Of a stretch of 64,000 nucleotides of DNA, positions 12,961-25,363 are shown one piece after another. Positions within the stretch are counted from its first letter, which is position 1. Each line of letters starts with the position of its first letter. The notes under the pieces are model-generated. The model did no database searches and was not told the origin of the DNA. It saw only the letters and a program-made list of their open reading frames with translations. The position numbers and the translations under genes were made by a program. The stretch comes from Plectrocnemia conspersa (Eukaryota; Arthropoda; Insecta; Trichoptera; Polycentropodidae). Location: NCBI GenBank assembly GCA_009617715.1, contig VTFK01000541.1, positions 62,001-126,000 on the forward strand, in the 5' to 3' direction.

Positions 12961-15180
12961 TATTTGGAGGCTATGTGACGCAAGACTACAATAATAAATA
13001 TTTTTTTTTTAATTCAGGTTTTGAGATTTACTTTACAACCAAAAGAGATGCCGAAAAACCTTATAACGGTTTATTTAATTAGGTACAATTTACCACAGTA
13101 TATAAAAAAATGTCGCATCACAAATGCTGCTTTTAAAAGTCAGAAACTCTTCGCTAGCGTATTGATGTGTATATCCTTGTTATTGAAACTTTCACAATTG
13201 CAAAAATTACAGATAAATTTAAAAAAAATCGATGCTCTACTTCCATAACATTGCGATGCAAAATTGTTCATGAGAAAATTATTAATCTATCAAGTGATTT
13301 AAAAGCTATATACAAAATCAGAGAATATTTTATAGTAAACTATTAACAATTAAATGCAGATAACTTTTGTAGAGGTTTAAGCAAACAGCTACAAGTTAAG
13401 CTTTAGCCATAAAAAACAGTAATTTACAAATCCGTAGCAAATCTGCTGAAATTCAGCTCGAAGGATTGGAGTCAAATTCCATTTTGGAAATACTCCAATT
13501 TCGATCGCGTTACAAATACTGCTAAACGTTTGAATATATATAAAAAAAACACTTCCTGTATAATAAAAATATGTGTACATAATATAAAATTACTTTAACA
13601 TGAATATTCGCGGTTTATTTTGGAGGTCGATATTTTTAAGCCTGCAAATTCTACACGTTTCATCTATTCCTTTGTAATCATGGTAAGCTTACACGCGAAT
13701 CGTTTGAGTATACATATGTGGGGTTCATTAGCAGAATTCAAGATTTTTCAATTGCGCTAAAGAATAAAGCAAGTTTCAGTTAGAAAACGTGTATAGAATT
13801 TAATTACATTATTTTTAGACCAGAAAATATATATAACACAATATAGTTGTGAAATACAATAGACATACAACGAGATACACTTTGTATAAAATTTGCATAT
13901 TTTCACTAAGATAAACCCTTTTTAGATATGGAATATTTTTATCATTTTAGAATGGAAATGTATAGTATATTTCTATACATATTTAATATTATAATGTAGA
14001 TTTTTTTATAATGAATTCATTCATATCATTTTAACAAGTTATATAGGTGTGATTTAAAAAAATTATTTATATTATCATTTTAGAATCAAATGCATATTTA
14101 TTATATAGTGTAATATTTGAAAATAAAACTTAGCTTGTTACAGTAAATTAGCGGAAAAATTAGTATGTTCCGCATTAGTCACACATAAAAAATAATATTG
14201 ACGCAATAAATATTTAAAACTATAAATTTAGATTTGACTACATGTTCAAAGCATTGCGAAGCAATACTTATTTAATATAAGTACAAAATTAATAAGTTAA
14301 AAAGCTTTGTATATATTTTTGTTACGATAAACGCTTTTTAAATCAAAATAACAATGAAATTCTCCAGTTATATACATTTGTGTATCTGTATAATATTATT
14401 ACAAGTGAAACAACCAACGTATCTCCCAAATGTGACTCGTGAACAAAGAATATTATCAAAAATTAATGCTGGAGGTGGCTTAGTGGGTTAAAGTTAATAG
14501 TTACAAAAAAATAAAAAATAAAATATTATCATGATTGTTTTTATTCTCTTTTTCAATTTTTTTTTATAATCCCTATATTGATTAGCTATAAAACAAACAT
14601 ACGACATAATTTGATTTGCAGAGAATAAATCTAATATTTAATAAAATAAGTAACTGTTCCATTTTAATAAAAAAAAAACAGACATGTTACATGTCTGTTT
14701 CAAAAATCAGTTACATCATTATTATTAAAAATTGTATAAAAAAATATTTGCATGTAGATTTTTTTTCAAATTACGTTCACAATTTTAATTTATATTTTTT
14801 TGTGACTAACTTTTGCGCATTCTAAATGAATATATCTGGGGGTTTCTTAGATAAATATATCAGTAAAATGTATCTTTTTATTTAAAAAATAAGATTTTAC
14901 TTATTAGATATATATTGAATTTTCAATTACATAATCAATCAAAGACTTTTTAATTTCTTAATAATGTCAGGTTAAAATCAGCGTGCATGCAAGTGAATAA
15001 AAAAGTTAAGAATATTTATGTTTTATAAAAAAAACTTGATAAAATTATGAAAAAAAGCGAATTTTTGCAACAGAAGTAAACTGTACAATTATTGTTATTT
15101 TTTTATTTCTCAAGAAATGAGAAATTTTATTTTAACTTCTAAATTTTGTTTTTTTTTTTAATTTTGATAAATTAAAAAAT
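12961..15180. other. A+T-rich DNA; isolated tRNA box-A-like site
   Basis: No gene was supported. TGGCTTAGTGGG at 14,476-14,487 (plus) fits the RNA polymerase III box A consensus, but no box B follows, so it may be a truncated SINE head. The words around it (ATTAATGCTGGAGGTG) resemble the right end of the inverted repeat at 19.6 kb. Confidence 0.4.
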
Positions 15181-15186
15181 ATAGGT

Positions 15187-15530
15187 AATTTTTATTAAAT
15201 CTTCCATTGTTACCTGACAGGCGTAAGCCCAATGCGTTACAACGGGCAAATCTAAACCAACTGATTAAGTCAATCAGATATAATGAATACCTACAAAGTA
15301 AGTATTAACCACCAGACTGAAAGTCTGGGAATCGATGACATCTATAGTATTAATTATAAATTATTATTTGCTGTATAATTACTAGATGTCACTGCAGCTG
15401 GGGCCAGTTTTTTTTCAGTGAAAGCGCATTTTTATGAATTAAAATTCAAGTACTGTCGCCAGGGCTCGAACCCGCAACCTCCGAGTTACTAGTCTGAGAC
15501 GTTACGGACTATGCTATTCTGTCCTGTGAT
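15187..15530 (-). mobile_element. tRNA-derived SINE
   Basis: On the minus strand a tRNA-like head shows box A (TAGCATAGTCCG, from 15,516 down to 15,505) and box B (GGGTTCGAGCCC, from 15,473 down to 15,462), spaced as in a tRNA. The anticodon-loop region has the form CTAGTAA, suggesting a tRNA-Thr-like ancestor, which is tentative. A non-tRNA body follows, with an internal hairpin around 15,330-15,396. The tail, containing GGGCTTACGCCTGTCAG on the minus strand, is shared with 9,432-9,520. Cloverleaf pairing is too poor for a working tRNA gene. Target duplications were not identified. Confidence 0.65.
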
Positions 15531-18500
15531 GTAGGTATATTATTGTAGATATCTTTATATTATTGATGAACAGAAAACTGAATATTCGTTAAAAAAACAA
15601 TTGAAGGACCAGAACGGATCGATCTACGATACTTCGATTGTTTACAGAGCGTCGAAAGACAAAGAGCTTATATCCGAATCGTAAAGAAAATTGTCAATTA
15701 TTGCCACTCTACATTTTTCGAATAAGACAAAGATGAATTATTAAAAATCTTTAGATTATTTGAAAAAAGAGATTTAAGCTTACTTTTAGTAAGTACCCAA
15801 ACATTTTTGCAATCTGCTGGTTTTTATGTGGTGGAGTTCTATATTATCTGATAATTAACATGTTTTTTAGATTACAAAAGCAAAGATAAATAATAAACAT
15901 TTCTTAATAATAAGCCGCTATTAAAACCTTCAAAGAAAGCATGCATATTTTAAAACATCTGGCACGGTCCCACCCCAAGTGATTCCCAAAAATATAAAAA
16001 TATTTGTACAAATTAAATTTTTAATAAAGAAGGCTCTCGAGAAATCAGCATTTTTTTAATAAATAATAATTCTTAAGCATTTTTTTCGAAAAATTCTCGA
16101 AAAATAATTTTAAATAAAAAACACCTATTATACTAATATATTTGCAATTAATTGTATGGTTATTATATATTGTGGTAATTTTAAGCTAAATTTACATACC
16201 AAAATAATATTTTTGTAGCAATTTCGAAGAGCAAAGATTTAGATGTTTGCTTTTAGAAATCTAAGTATATTTAAAGAATGAAAATAAATAAATACAACTT
16301 AATTTTTAATTATTTTCTTAAAAGTGTCATACATAATAAACAATATGTAAAAAAATACGTCATTGCTAAAATTGAATACTATTGAATAATAATATATAAA
16401 ATCAGCCCGTAAATTTACAGACAACTATAATATTAAAACAATAAAATTAGTACAACTATGTTATTATGTAGTATAATTAATACAATACATAAAATAGGTG
16501 AAGAATTCTTATACAAAAGGCCTTAAAAAGTTAAATAAAAAGATCAAGGACTACAGTAATTATTTATTTGAGGGAAGCAAATTTTAAATACAAAAAACTT
16601 TCTAATTTTTATTTTGGTTTTTAATTAGAAAAAAAAACACATCTTTAGAACCTAATTTAATGTTTACGAGTTAAACTTTCAAAATTAATCATAAATAATA
16701 ATTCACCTATGATAGAACCGAAAACAGTTAACTTGATAGTGAGTTCAATTAATGCTTTATCAAGTTATGTGTTATTTTATTCTTCAAAAGCTATTTATCC
16801 AAAATAATTTTTAAAACTATTGATATTATTACCGCATTTTATTAATAATATTGCAAAATATATGCAAATTTATTAAAGTGATTTATCTACATATATTAAA
16901 ATATGATGTCATAAATTATATCAAATTACCTTTGAAATTTGTAATGATTCCACGACTTATACCAATGATCTATTTTCTACTACTATCAGCTAATTACATA
17001 TACTACCCTATGTTCATATTGATTTATATAATGTTATACAATTGCATATTACATAATATTAAGCATAATATTCGCAGCACGCGCCTCTAGTGTACGTGCG
17101 TTCATACTTCATTCGTCCAAGATAAATTTAATATTTGCCAGGTAATTTTGTTGTCGTTTATTCGCAAGCTACGGCTCGTTTTGCACACTCTTACGTATAA
17201 AAATATAATTGAATTAAAAAATATTGCCTGAATACGAGATCGTCTAATATGTACGTTACATACGTGGCGTATGCAATGCACGTATCCGGCTTAGCCCCGT
17301 CTGGTATGATACATTACCTTTGAATTATTAAAATTACATTGCGAATGCATCGCTGGAAGTAATGAAGCAATAAATAAATAAATAAGAGAAAATGCAGTAA
17401 TTATTTTTCTTACTGTGGTTAAATAAGTATCAAAGAAACTGTATAAGCCATAATAAATCAATGAAGCCATAGAAACGGTGTCATATATTAAATGAATCAT
17501 AATAAATCAAATTTATTACTTTGGTAAAGTTAAAGGCTTCATGCAAATGCGCCTTGCATATAAAAACAATATCATATTAGGTTACCAAAAACGTTCGGTA
17601 TGTTTTTGTTCAAGTCAGATACCATAACTTATCACAATTTTTTATATAGCACATATATGCGCTGGATAATTAAACACTTTGTCTTTACACTATTTTAAAA
17701 TAACGATTGAATCATGTGTCGAGATTATAATCATAGCATTTAGAGAAAATATACTAAAATATACGACGTACAGTAAAATCGTTAGTTAATAATAAAGATG
17801 AATTGCAAAATGCAATAAGGTTACATTCTCTTCGCGATAAATATTTTTTTGTGTGGTGTTAATATTAAAATATAAAACAGCTAAAAAATCATAAAAACTA
17901 TATTTGTAGTAAGCAAAAAAAAAAAAAAACAACTTTGTAATTCTTTATTTTTGGAAATATTTAATACATTAAATCATGTAAAACCACCATAATAATGGTG
18001 AGTTACACGTTTACTATATGGCATTGAAATGCTTGATGAATCTTCAATAATAAAAAATAATGCATATATGATAAAACTAAAGACAGTTAACTTCATTGTG
18101 AGCTCAATTTATATTAATTTGGAGTATTGAGCGACAATTTTATTTACGATGTTTTTTATTTCTCTTACGCTATTTATACAAAATACTATAATAGTAAAAC
18201 TAATTATATTATAAACACTAATTATCAATAAAAAATTTAAATTATGTGCACATTTATTAAAACGATATATTCATAATAAAAATATTTTTTTTAATAATAA
18301 ATAAGTTTTGAAAAAAATCAAAAAATTTTAAAGTAGGTAAAAATGTAAGAGTCTAATGTCTAATTTAAATATTTATTTTTCTAACCCTCAGAATAAGGAT
18401 CAACTTAGATTTTTTAAAACGTAAGCAATAAAAGTTTACGACACCCTTTTAATCTCTACAACCTTTTGTTACCACTAAAAAATATAATAGTACTAGTTGA

Positions 18501-19095
18501 TTGGCGTGGTTTAGAGATTATATGGCACTGGTATGCTCATAAAGGTCATACTTTCAACAGATGTAAATTTTGTACTGACTTTTGTATTTTGAAACGACTG
18601 TTTTTTTTGTCTAAGTTATTCGTCCGAGCCCGATCATTACGTGCGTCAGCATATAGAAATGGATTTATTACGCTTTTAACATGTTTTTTACGGTCCAATG
18701 TGTAATACAAACACATCATAAAAAGACTGACACCTTTTTGTAATTTTTTTTAGATATTTAATAACTAACAAGGCTTAAATTTCTAGAAAAGATACACCAT
18801 TTCATTTATTAGTGCTGAATGATAAATGATTTACAGAAACCATTCCTCACAATGAATCTAAATGATTTATTGTGAATAACGAGATCAAAAACCCGTAATC
18901 ACTCTTATGGTTCTTAGAAATTTTAAATCATTTTCAAATAATAAATAAATCTGTGTAGGCAACTGCTGAGCTTATATTAAAGTAGTGGACCAAGATTTCA
19001 TCCTTGCAGAAGTCATGAGCAAGTTTAAGTGAGATATGTTTTATAACTTTATTTAATTTCTCGAAGTCTATATACATATATATCACATATTTTAA
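15531..19095. other. A+T-rich DNA, nothing recognised
   Basis: No coding region, RNA gene or repeat boundary was supported. Frames of 69-79 codons at 16,851, 17,291 and 18,466 lack domains. A small balanced patch lies at 17,080-17,310. Confidence 0.5.
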
Positions 19096-19101
19096 ATTAA
19101 T

Positions 19102-19661
19102 CCGGGAAAATTTATCGCCCGCACCTACCTCCAGCAATTAATCACTAGCAGCTTACCTTCGCGTCAATTGCACGCATTAACAATTTATTGCCTACAAATG
19201 ATTGCTAGCATATTTTACCGTCTAGAAGCAATAAGATGTATTTGTATTTTAAGAGGTTTAAATTATATGCTGTTTTAAACAGACACAAAAGAAAGACAGT
19301 TACAAAACGTCTATTTTATGTTCAAATCCAAACCTAACCTAAATGAATCAAACGATTCAAAAACTATAATTAGTTTTAAAGCTTTCATTAGTTTAGGTTT
19401 GGATTTGAATAGCAAGTGGACGTTTCGCAATTAGGCTAGTTAAAAGTTATCAAACAATTTATTTATAATTCTACTGGTCAATATCAGTGAAACTGTAATT
19501 ATCTACTACGCGTATTGTGAAAATAATACTTAATTTTAAATGACCAAAAAATTATATAAATAATACGTATTATCTGGCTATAAAATATGCTAGCCATCAT
19601 AATGCAATGCAAGTGCTAGCGATTAATTGCTGGAGGTGAATAGCGGGCGATAAATTTTCCG
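19102..19661. mobile_element. Foldback-like element with about 47-bp inverted ends
   Basis: The left end 19,102-19,149 (CCGGGAAAATTTATCGCCCG..., then CTCCAGCAATTAAT) and the right end 19,615-19,661 are near-complements. Pairing resumes inside: GCTAGCATATTTTA near 19,203 against 19,580-19,593, and TTCAAATCCAAACCTAACCT at about 19,320 against AGTTTAGGTTTGGATTTGAA at about 19,390. The centre lies near 19,360. The interior has no coding capacity. A non-autonomous foldback element or MITE is the best reading; an 8-bp or TA duplication was not evident. Confidence 0.55.
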
Positions 19662-19664
19662 TTT

Positions 19665-21550
19665 AAATTTGCTTCGTTAATCAACAAGAAAATAATTATA
19701 AATTTATTTTAGTCAATATAATTTTATAGATAATAAACACGGATTTCATTTACTAAATCCATAGTTTATATTAGAGAGGACAACAAAGAGGTTATATACG
19801 AATACTGACACAATTTCACGAAGTTATCATTTGAATATTAAATACAGATTTAAAGTTATCTGCAAATCCATTGGCAATATTTATAGAACTATAAAATGAA
19901 ATACGCCTTTATTTTTATCACAAATGTACTTTTAAGGTGTAGATAAGTACATAATAGTGTATTGTCTATTTGTCTTAACATCGTCTTTGTGCAAAGATTT
20001 TTAATAAATTATTTTTTTACATACGCTAACCCCATTCGAAGAAAGTCAGAGCAGAATTTATATATTCGCATTAATAATTAGCTATTGTATATTAAAATTA
20101 ATACAATATAATATTTCATATATTAATCATTATTTTATATGATTATACTACAAAATCTATAATGTATTATTATTTATTGATTGCGATTTAGGGATATATG
20201 TAAGCAATTATTCCATTAATTTCACATAAACTATTTTCGAGAACAATAATAACCTACGAAGCAATATAAGGTCGTATCGTTGTGACTAAATTAGAAAAAG
20301 TCTTGCTAAAAGGACCACATACAACTAATTTATTTCAGTCCTTTATAACATGCGTATCTGAGAGGACATTCATTAAACTGTATCCATTAACAATATCAAA
20401 AGCACATATTTGCTAGAATACCGAGGATTAGAAGGAATGTTAGGACTTCCTCCGTTTTCTCACGTTTATATAGGATGAACAGTGCCGTACTGAACTCCAT
20501 TTTTTAGACACTTCAGTCATGAACTTCATCCAGAACTACTACTTCGCTTTTGACTTGGAATAAACGTACAGCCAAACTAACATAGAACAGAGCTACGCCA
20601 AATTAACTAATACGATCTATTAGTCGACTTTGAGTATTCGTAACGCAGTACTATATTGCACAAATTGTACAACTGATTGTGATTAAAAAATAATTTATAA
20701 AAACAGCTTTGTACTATAAAAATAAACACGAACACTATCTGGTTTCGTACACAGTATTGTGACATTATTCATCATGAAGTTTAACGTAATTATCAATGTT
20801 TAACTATGGTTTAACTATCACATTGCTTTGACGTTGTTCAATTCTGCTGACGTAGAATAAATGAGGCACGTAGTAGTGCTCGAAGAGTAAATTAGATGTT
20901 CTGATGCTATTAAGGCGTCGTGCATTCCTGGTGATGTAAGATTTTGCACGTACTAGCAATTAGTGTAGTGGCATATGAAAGTTAATGCAAAATATCAAAC
21001 GGGTACAGGCACTAAAAGCAAAATTGAAATGTCAAATTAGTTAATTAATAAAGTTGTACGAATTTTCTGTGTTTATTTAATAATTATTGTACGGTAAGGA
21101 TATATGCTTTAAAACTGCCTGATTAATTACTTGTTGGATTTATTTTATAATTGTAAATAATTGTAAATAAATTGGGTAATCGTTCTAAAGTTCACTGTCA
21201 TGATTATTAATTTATTATTTCCATAATAACTCTATTCACAAATTACAGCATGAAAAATATATTTTTATGTTTTTCGTAATGTTCAATTAATTTAAAAAAT
21301 ATATTTCTAAAACACGTTATTCCTTTTGATACATATCTACAATGTGATTACTTCGTGAAACGCTATTATACACAAAGAAATTGTATTACGCCAATACACA
21401 ATACGAAAAGATGGATTTCCTTCTTAGAATTGTATTTATTTAATAGAATTCGAACGCGCATAAAGTGGAATGAAATAAGGCAGCGAACCTAATTCGAGCA
21501 GAACTGAGTCACGATTCTCTTAAGTGTTTGCCTGAATGTTTTATCACCTG
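19665..21550. other. A+T-rich DNA with a possible diverged repeat
   Basis: No gene was supported. The stretch 20,420-20,690 shares scattered words with 52,890-53,160 (AGACACTT, TCATGAA, CATCCAGAA, CAGAGCTACG) in the same order and orientation, which suggests an old dispersed repeat. The similarity is too weak to bound. Confidence 0.35.
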
Positions 21551-21559
21551 TGAATGAAA

Positions 21560-21960
21560 GGATCGCTTGTTTGCGAAACGTGATTTTTTTTTACTTTCGC
21601 TCTTAGTCTTGTCGCCTCCCCCTGCCAGCCCTACCCACCCGCTAATCTGCTCGAGTCTAATAATAAATAGCGAAATCGATCCTCATTTCCATATTTCACT
21701 CTTCTTTTTCAGCTCTCGGAGGATATTTAATATTGTGTCGGTCCGGCGAACCGAAAATAATGTGCACCCGGGCCGTTTGTCCCGGATTTGATTCATGTCG
21801 TTCCCGGGGAAATGTCGAACGTGTGCGGACTGCAAAGGCTCTACCGGTTTTCCGGTCAAAAGTTATTAAGCGCGCCCGACCGATGTCCAACGGCAAATTA
21901 ATATGATAACCGAAATGACTTTGCGGCCGATGGACATAAATTCAATTTTATCATTGATAA
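21560..21960. promoter_or_regulatory. Candidate conserved noncoding island with TCCCGG words
   Basis: Composition is strongly shifted, with CCCGGGCC, TTGTCCCGGATTTG (about 21,777) and GTTCCCGGGGAAA (about 21,799). Open frames of 66-74 codons on both strands carry no domain. Similar TCCCGG-containing words recur in the islands at 1.5, 40.2 and 54.1 kb. Confidence 0.4.
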
Positions 21961-22307
21961 AAGATAGAGCAGCTAATATTTTTTATTGAAAAAAAAATAT
22001 ATAAGGTGAGGTAAAATATATTGACCAATCGGAATCGTTCAAGCGTTCAATCGCTGATTGGCTCCGATCGAAAAGGGTCATAAACGAGCATAAAAGTTTA
22101 ATAAAACCATTAATATATGAGAGATGTCACTATACTAGTGTCACTAAACTTCGTAAAGAAGCAAGAAATTATTTTACAACTTCACAAATTTATAATATAA
22201 TAATGTCGGGATCGCTTGTAATCATCGCAAAAGAATTTTAACCATCTATATTTTTCATTTAAAAAAATGCATATTGTTAGTTAAAAAAAATGTCTCGAAA
22301 TAAATGT

Positions 22308-22400
22308 CATTTTTTTCTCAGAAGGCAAAAATTCACGGCAAAAGCAATAAAATCGTGTCGGCGCCGTCGCAGTGGGAACGCTCGGTAACGAGCGTTGCGG
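22308..22400 (+). repeat. Dispersed repeat, copy 1 of the AAAAGCAATAAAATCGTGTC family
   Basis: AAAAGCAATAAAATCGTGTC near 22,340 is identical to the segment at about 50,518-50,537, and the flanks also match (TTCTCA...GTCAAAA before, GCAGTG after). The right part, GAACGCTCGGT, matches the reverse strand of 50,715-50,785. This copy therefore bridges the two 50-kb pieces. Confidence 0.65.
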
Positions 22401-25360
22401 TGGAGCGAACATGTGAAACTTTCATATAAATAACTCAATTACTGCTTTGGGAAATTGTTGTGGTTTCTTGGCAACCATTCTAAATTATCAATGTATAATA
22501 TATTGAATTTATTCTTCATCAGCTTTACAACATCCTTAGAACCTAACTCTATAATAATTATCCGAGATTTGTAAAAAAGTTATAATAATTACAAATCTAT
22601 TTTTAGTAATATTATCGGAATATTGAAAACCACATGTTTTAAAGAATAAAGCTTATGATGAAAAATGCCATATTTTTCATTAATAGACTGTAAATGCTTT
22701 CTTTGCAGTTTTATTTTAATAATCTTTTATTTAGATTTTTTCGCTAAATCGTCATGAGACCCTCTACACACTACCAAAAATCTAATAAAGTGATAATAAT
22801 AATATTATAAACAAATTGAAACCAAATTTCTGTAAAAATATATATATACATACTTAAAAAAGTATAGTTTCAATATTAAAGATTATATTTAAAAGCTTAT
22901 AATTTAATAATGTAAAAATATCAAATTCCATTTTATTTAATTTATAAAATAATTTCACTTATAAAAAATGTAATAAATCGACTGTAGATAAAAAAAACAA
23001 GTCCTTGTTGAAAAAACTAATTATACAGCTAAAGTCAGCGTCTAATTTAAATATAAATAATTACCAAAGATATTATTATTAAGAAATGTAATTATAATTT
23101 AATTTTTAACTTTTAAACGATATAATAAATTTCTTTAAATTTCATTAATGTGATACGATATACATATACATATATACAATAAATATCCGTCAAGACAAGT
23201 ATATAGTTTTTTAAAAAAGCAAATCTACTCTTTTTAAATTTAACTTAGATATATAAAATATATATATATAGCATACACACAGATTCACATTTGGGATACG
23301 ATACCACATTAATGGATTTTGCTTTTTTGTTATAAAAAATAGTTTAGACGATTTATCAAATACCCTTATATAAATGGAACATTGAGTCTCCGAAGTAACA
23401 AAAAAAATAAAGACAGAAATGTCAACGCGTCTGATTCAAGAAGGCGAATTTTAGAGCAACAAAACAAAAAAATAAAGAGACCGCTGAAAACTCGCTGAAT
23501 ATGTAAGGCAATTTCACAAAATATACGTTATGTAGATGCGTATGTCATTAGGTGTAGGAATTTGCGACAAGCGTTTGCTTTTTTATCGCACGTGTTTCAT
23601 TCAGAATACAGATTTTAACTTAACATAGAGAAATTAATATAAATGAAAAGTCAACTAAAGTACATATTTTATTTAATTAATTTATTATTAATAATAAATA
23701 AAATTACTTTGTACTATTAAATTCGCAATCGCACTCTCGTTGATTCATTAAACAGACTCATTGCAAACCCTCTCTAACTGGTTGAGAGTATCTCGACAAA
23801 AAAATTACCTCTCCAAGAGATAATGAGCAAAGCAGCTGAGCCATTTGACGTTGTAGCATTTATCAGATTGAAAGTCTGGAGTTTCGTCTGCTTAAAGGTG
23901 TAATCGTCGTTGAAAAGGGAGACAATCGCGATAAAAGTGGTATTCATTCAAAAGAGAACCTTGAGAAAATAAATTATATTTTTCGTCAAGAACAAATACG
24001 TGTATTTGTATATATATAATACATATATTATATTTCGAAAATGATATTGCCCTCTCGAATTCACAATTAAACTATTTTATTTATGAAAATATAATAAAAG
24101 ATCTTTATAAAAGTTTAATAAAAATAATTGAAGCTTTTTCAAATATAAAAATATTTTTATTAAAATAAATCGGCCTCTTGAATTGAAATTTATTGCGACA
24201 AATTAAAAATAAATAATGCATAGCTACGCTTATTTTTTTTATATTATATATATGTAAAATAATAGTATTCAGGACAAACTTGTCAACCCAGATAGCATAC
24301 CCCATCCTCTTTTTGCAATATCGTCTAGTTTCGAACGAGTTTTACATTAAATCTATCTGGCAAAACTCCAATGTTACAAGATGTAAATAAATAGATACTC
24401 TCAACCAAGCTGAAGACAATTAATAACAAAGTTTATTTAATATTAATAATTAAATAGGCTTTCTGATTTTTGGCATGAAAATTGTGTTAAATATTGAAGA
24501 TTGATTTTTTCAAGATTTAATGAGAAAAAACCAGTGCAGTTAAAAATATATATTATACATATAAATACTATATAATGTTTAAGTACACTTCCGAAAATAA
24601 GTATGTGAAAGGATGAGGCTTAAAACCAAGCTGAAAATGGTGAAACCCACTTCATCTAATTTCCTTCACTTGAAAACTATTTTTTTCGCCTTTAAAAAAC
24701 TTTACATAAAATACATAGCAGATTTTTTTAGATACTTAAATTATCAAGAAAAATGTATTATAAATGCGTATTATAAATTATGTGAGAATTCATAGGCTGA
24801 TATGATTTTTCTATTCTATATTTATTTTTAATGATTGAATTTTTTAATCGAAAAATACAACTAAACATCTTTAAATAATGCTAAAAACGACTAATAAATT
24901 TATAAATCTCGACGATTTATATTCATAAAATTTGTTTGGTTGTGCAAAATATATTTTTTTATTGAATTTTACTTGATAAAAACGAAGTTTGTTTACTTTA
25001 CATTTTTTTAAATATATTCGTAAAACTAAGCTGTTCCATTTTGTTTTTTGTTGGCTACAATTTATCATTTTAATAAAACGTCTATCGCAAAAATATCTTT
25101 AAGTTAGCCATTTCACTAAATAGTTACAAAATATATTATTTGCCTAAATTTTCACTTTAAGCCCCCATCGAAACATTCTGAATCTGTATCTTAACACTGC
25201 GTTCACGGAGCAAAACCTTTTAAATTGGTCAGCTTTAATTGCATTATCTCATCCTCCTGAGAATACCCGACTAAGAATAGTCCCTATATAGCGATTTTGC
25301 ACCTCTGGATAATTTGCTACAAAGCTTTGAAGTTTTTAACTAGTGTTATTTTTCATATAA
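22401..25360. other. A+T-rich DNA, nothing recognised
   Basis: No gene, RNA or clear repeat was supported. Short frames (60-66 codons) at 24,105, 24,613 and 24,871 have chance-like composition. Confidence 0.5.
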
Positions 25361-25363
25361 ATT

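Noticed and set aside
15205..15225. Minus-strand CTGTCAG|GTAACA as a splice junction
   Set aside because: It is part of the SINE tail shared with 9.45 kb.
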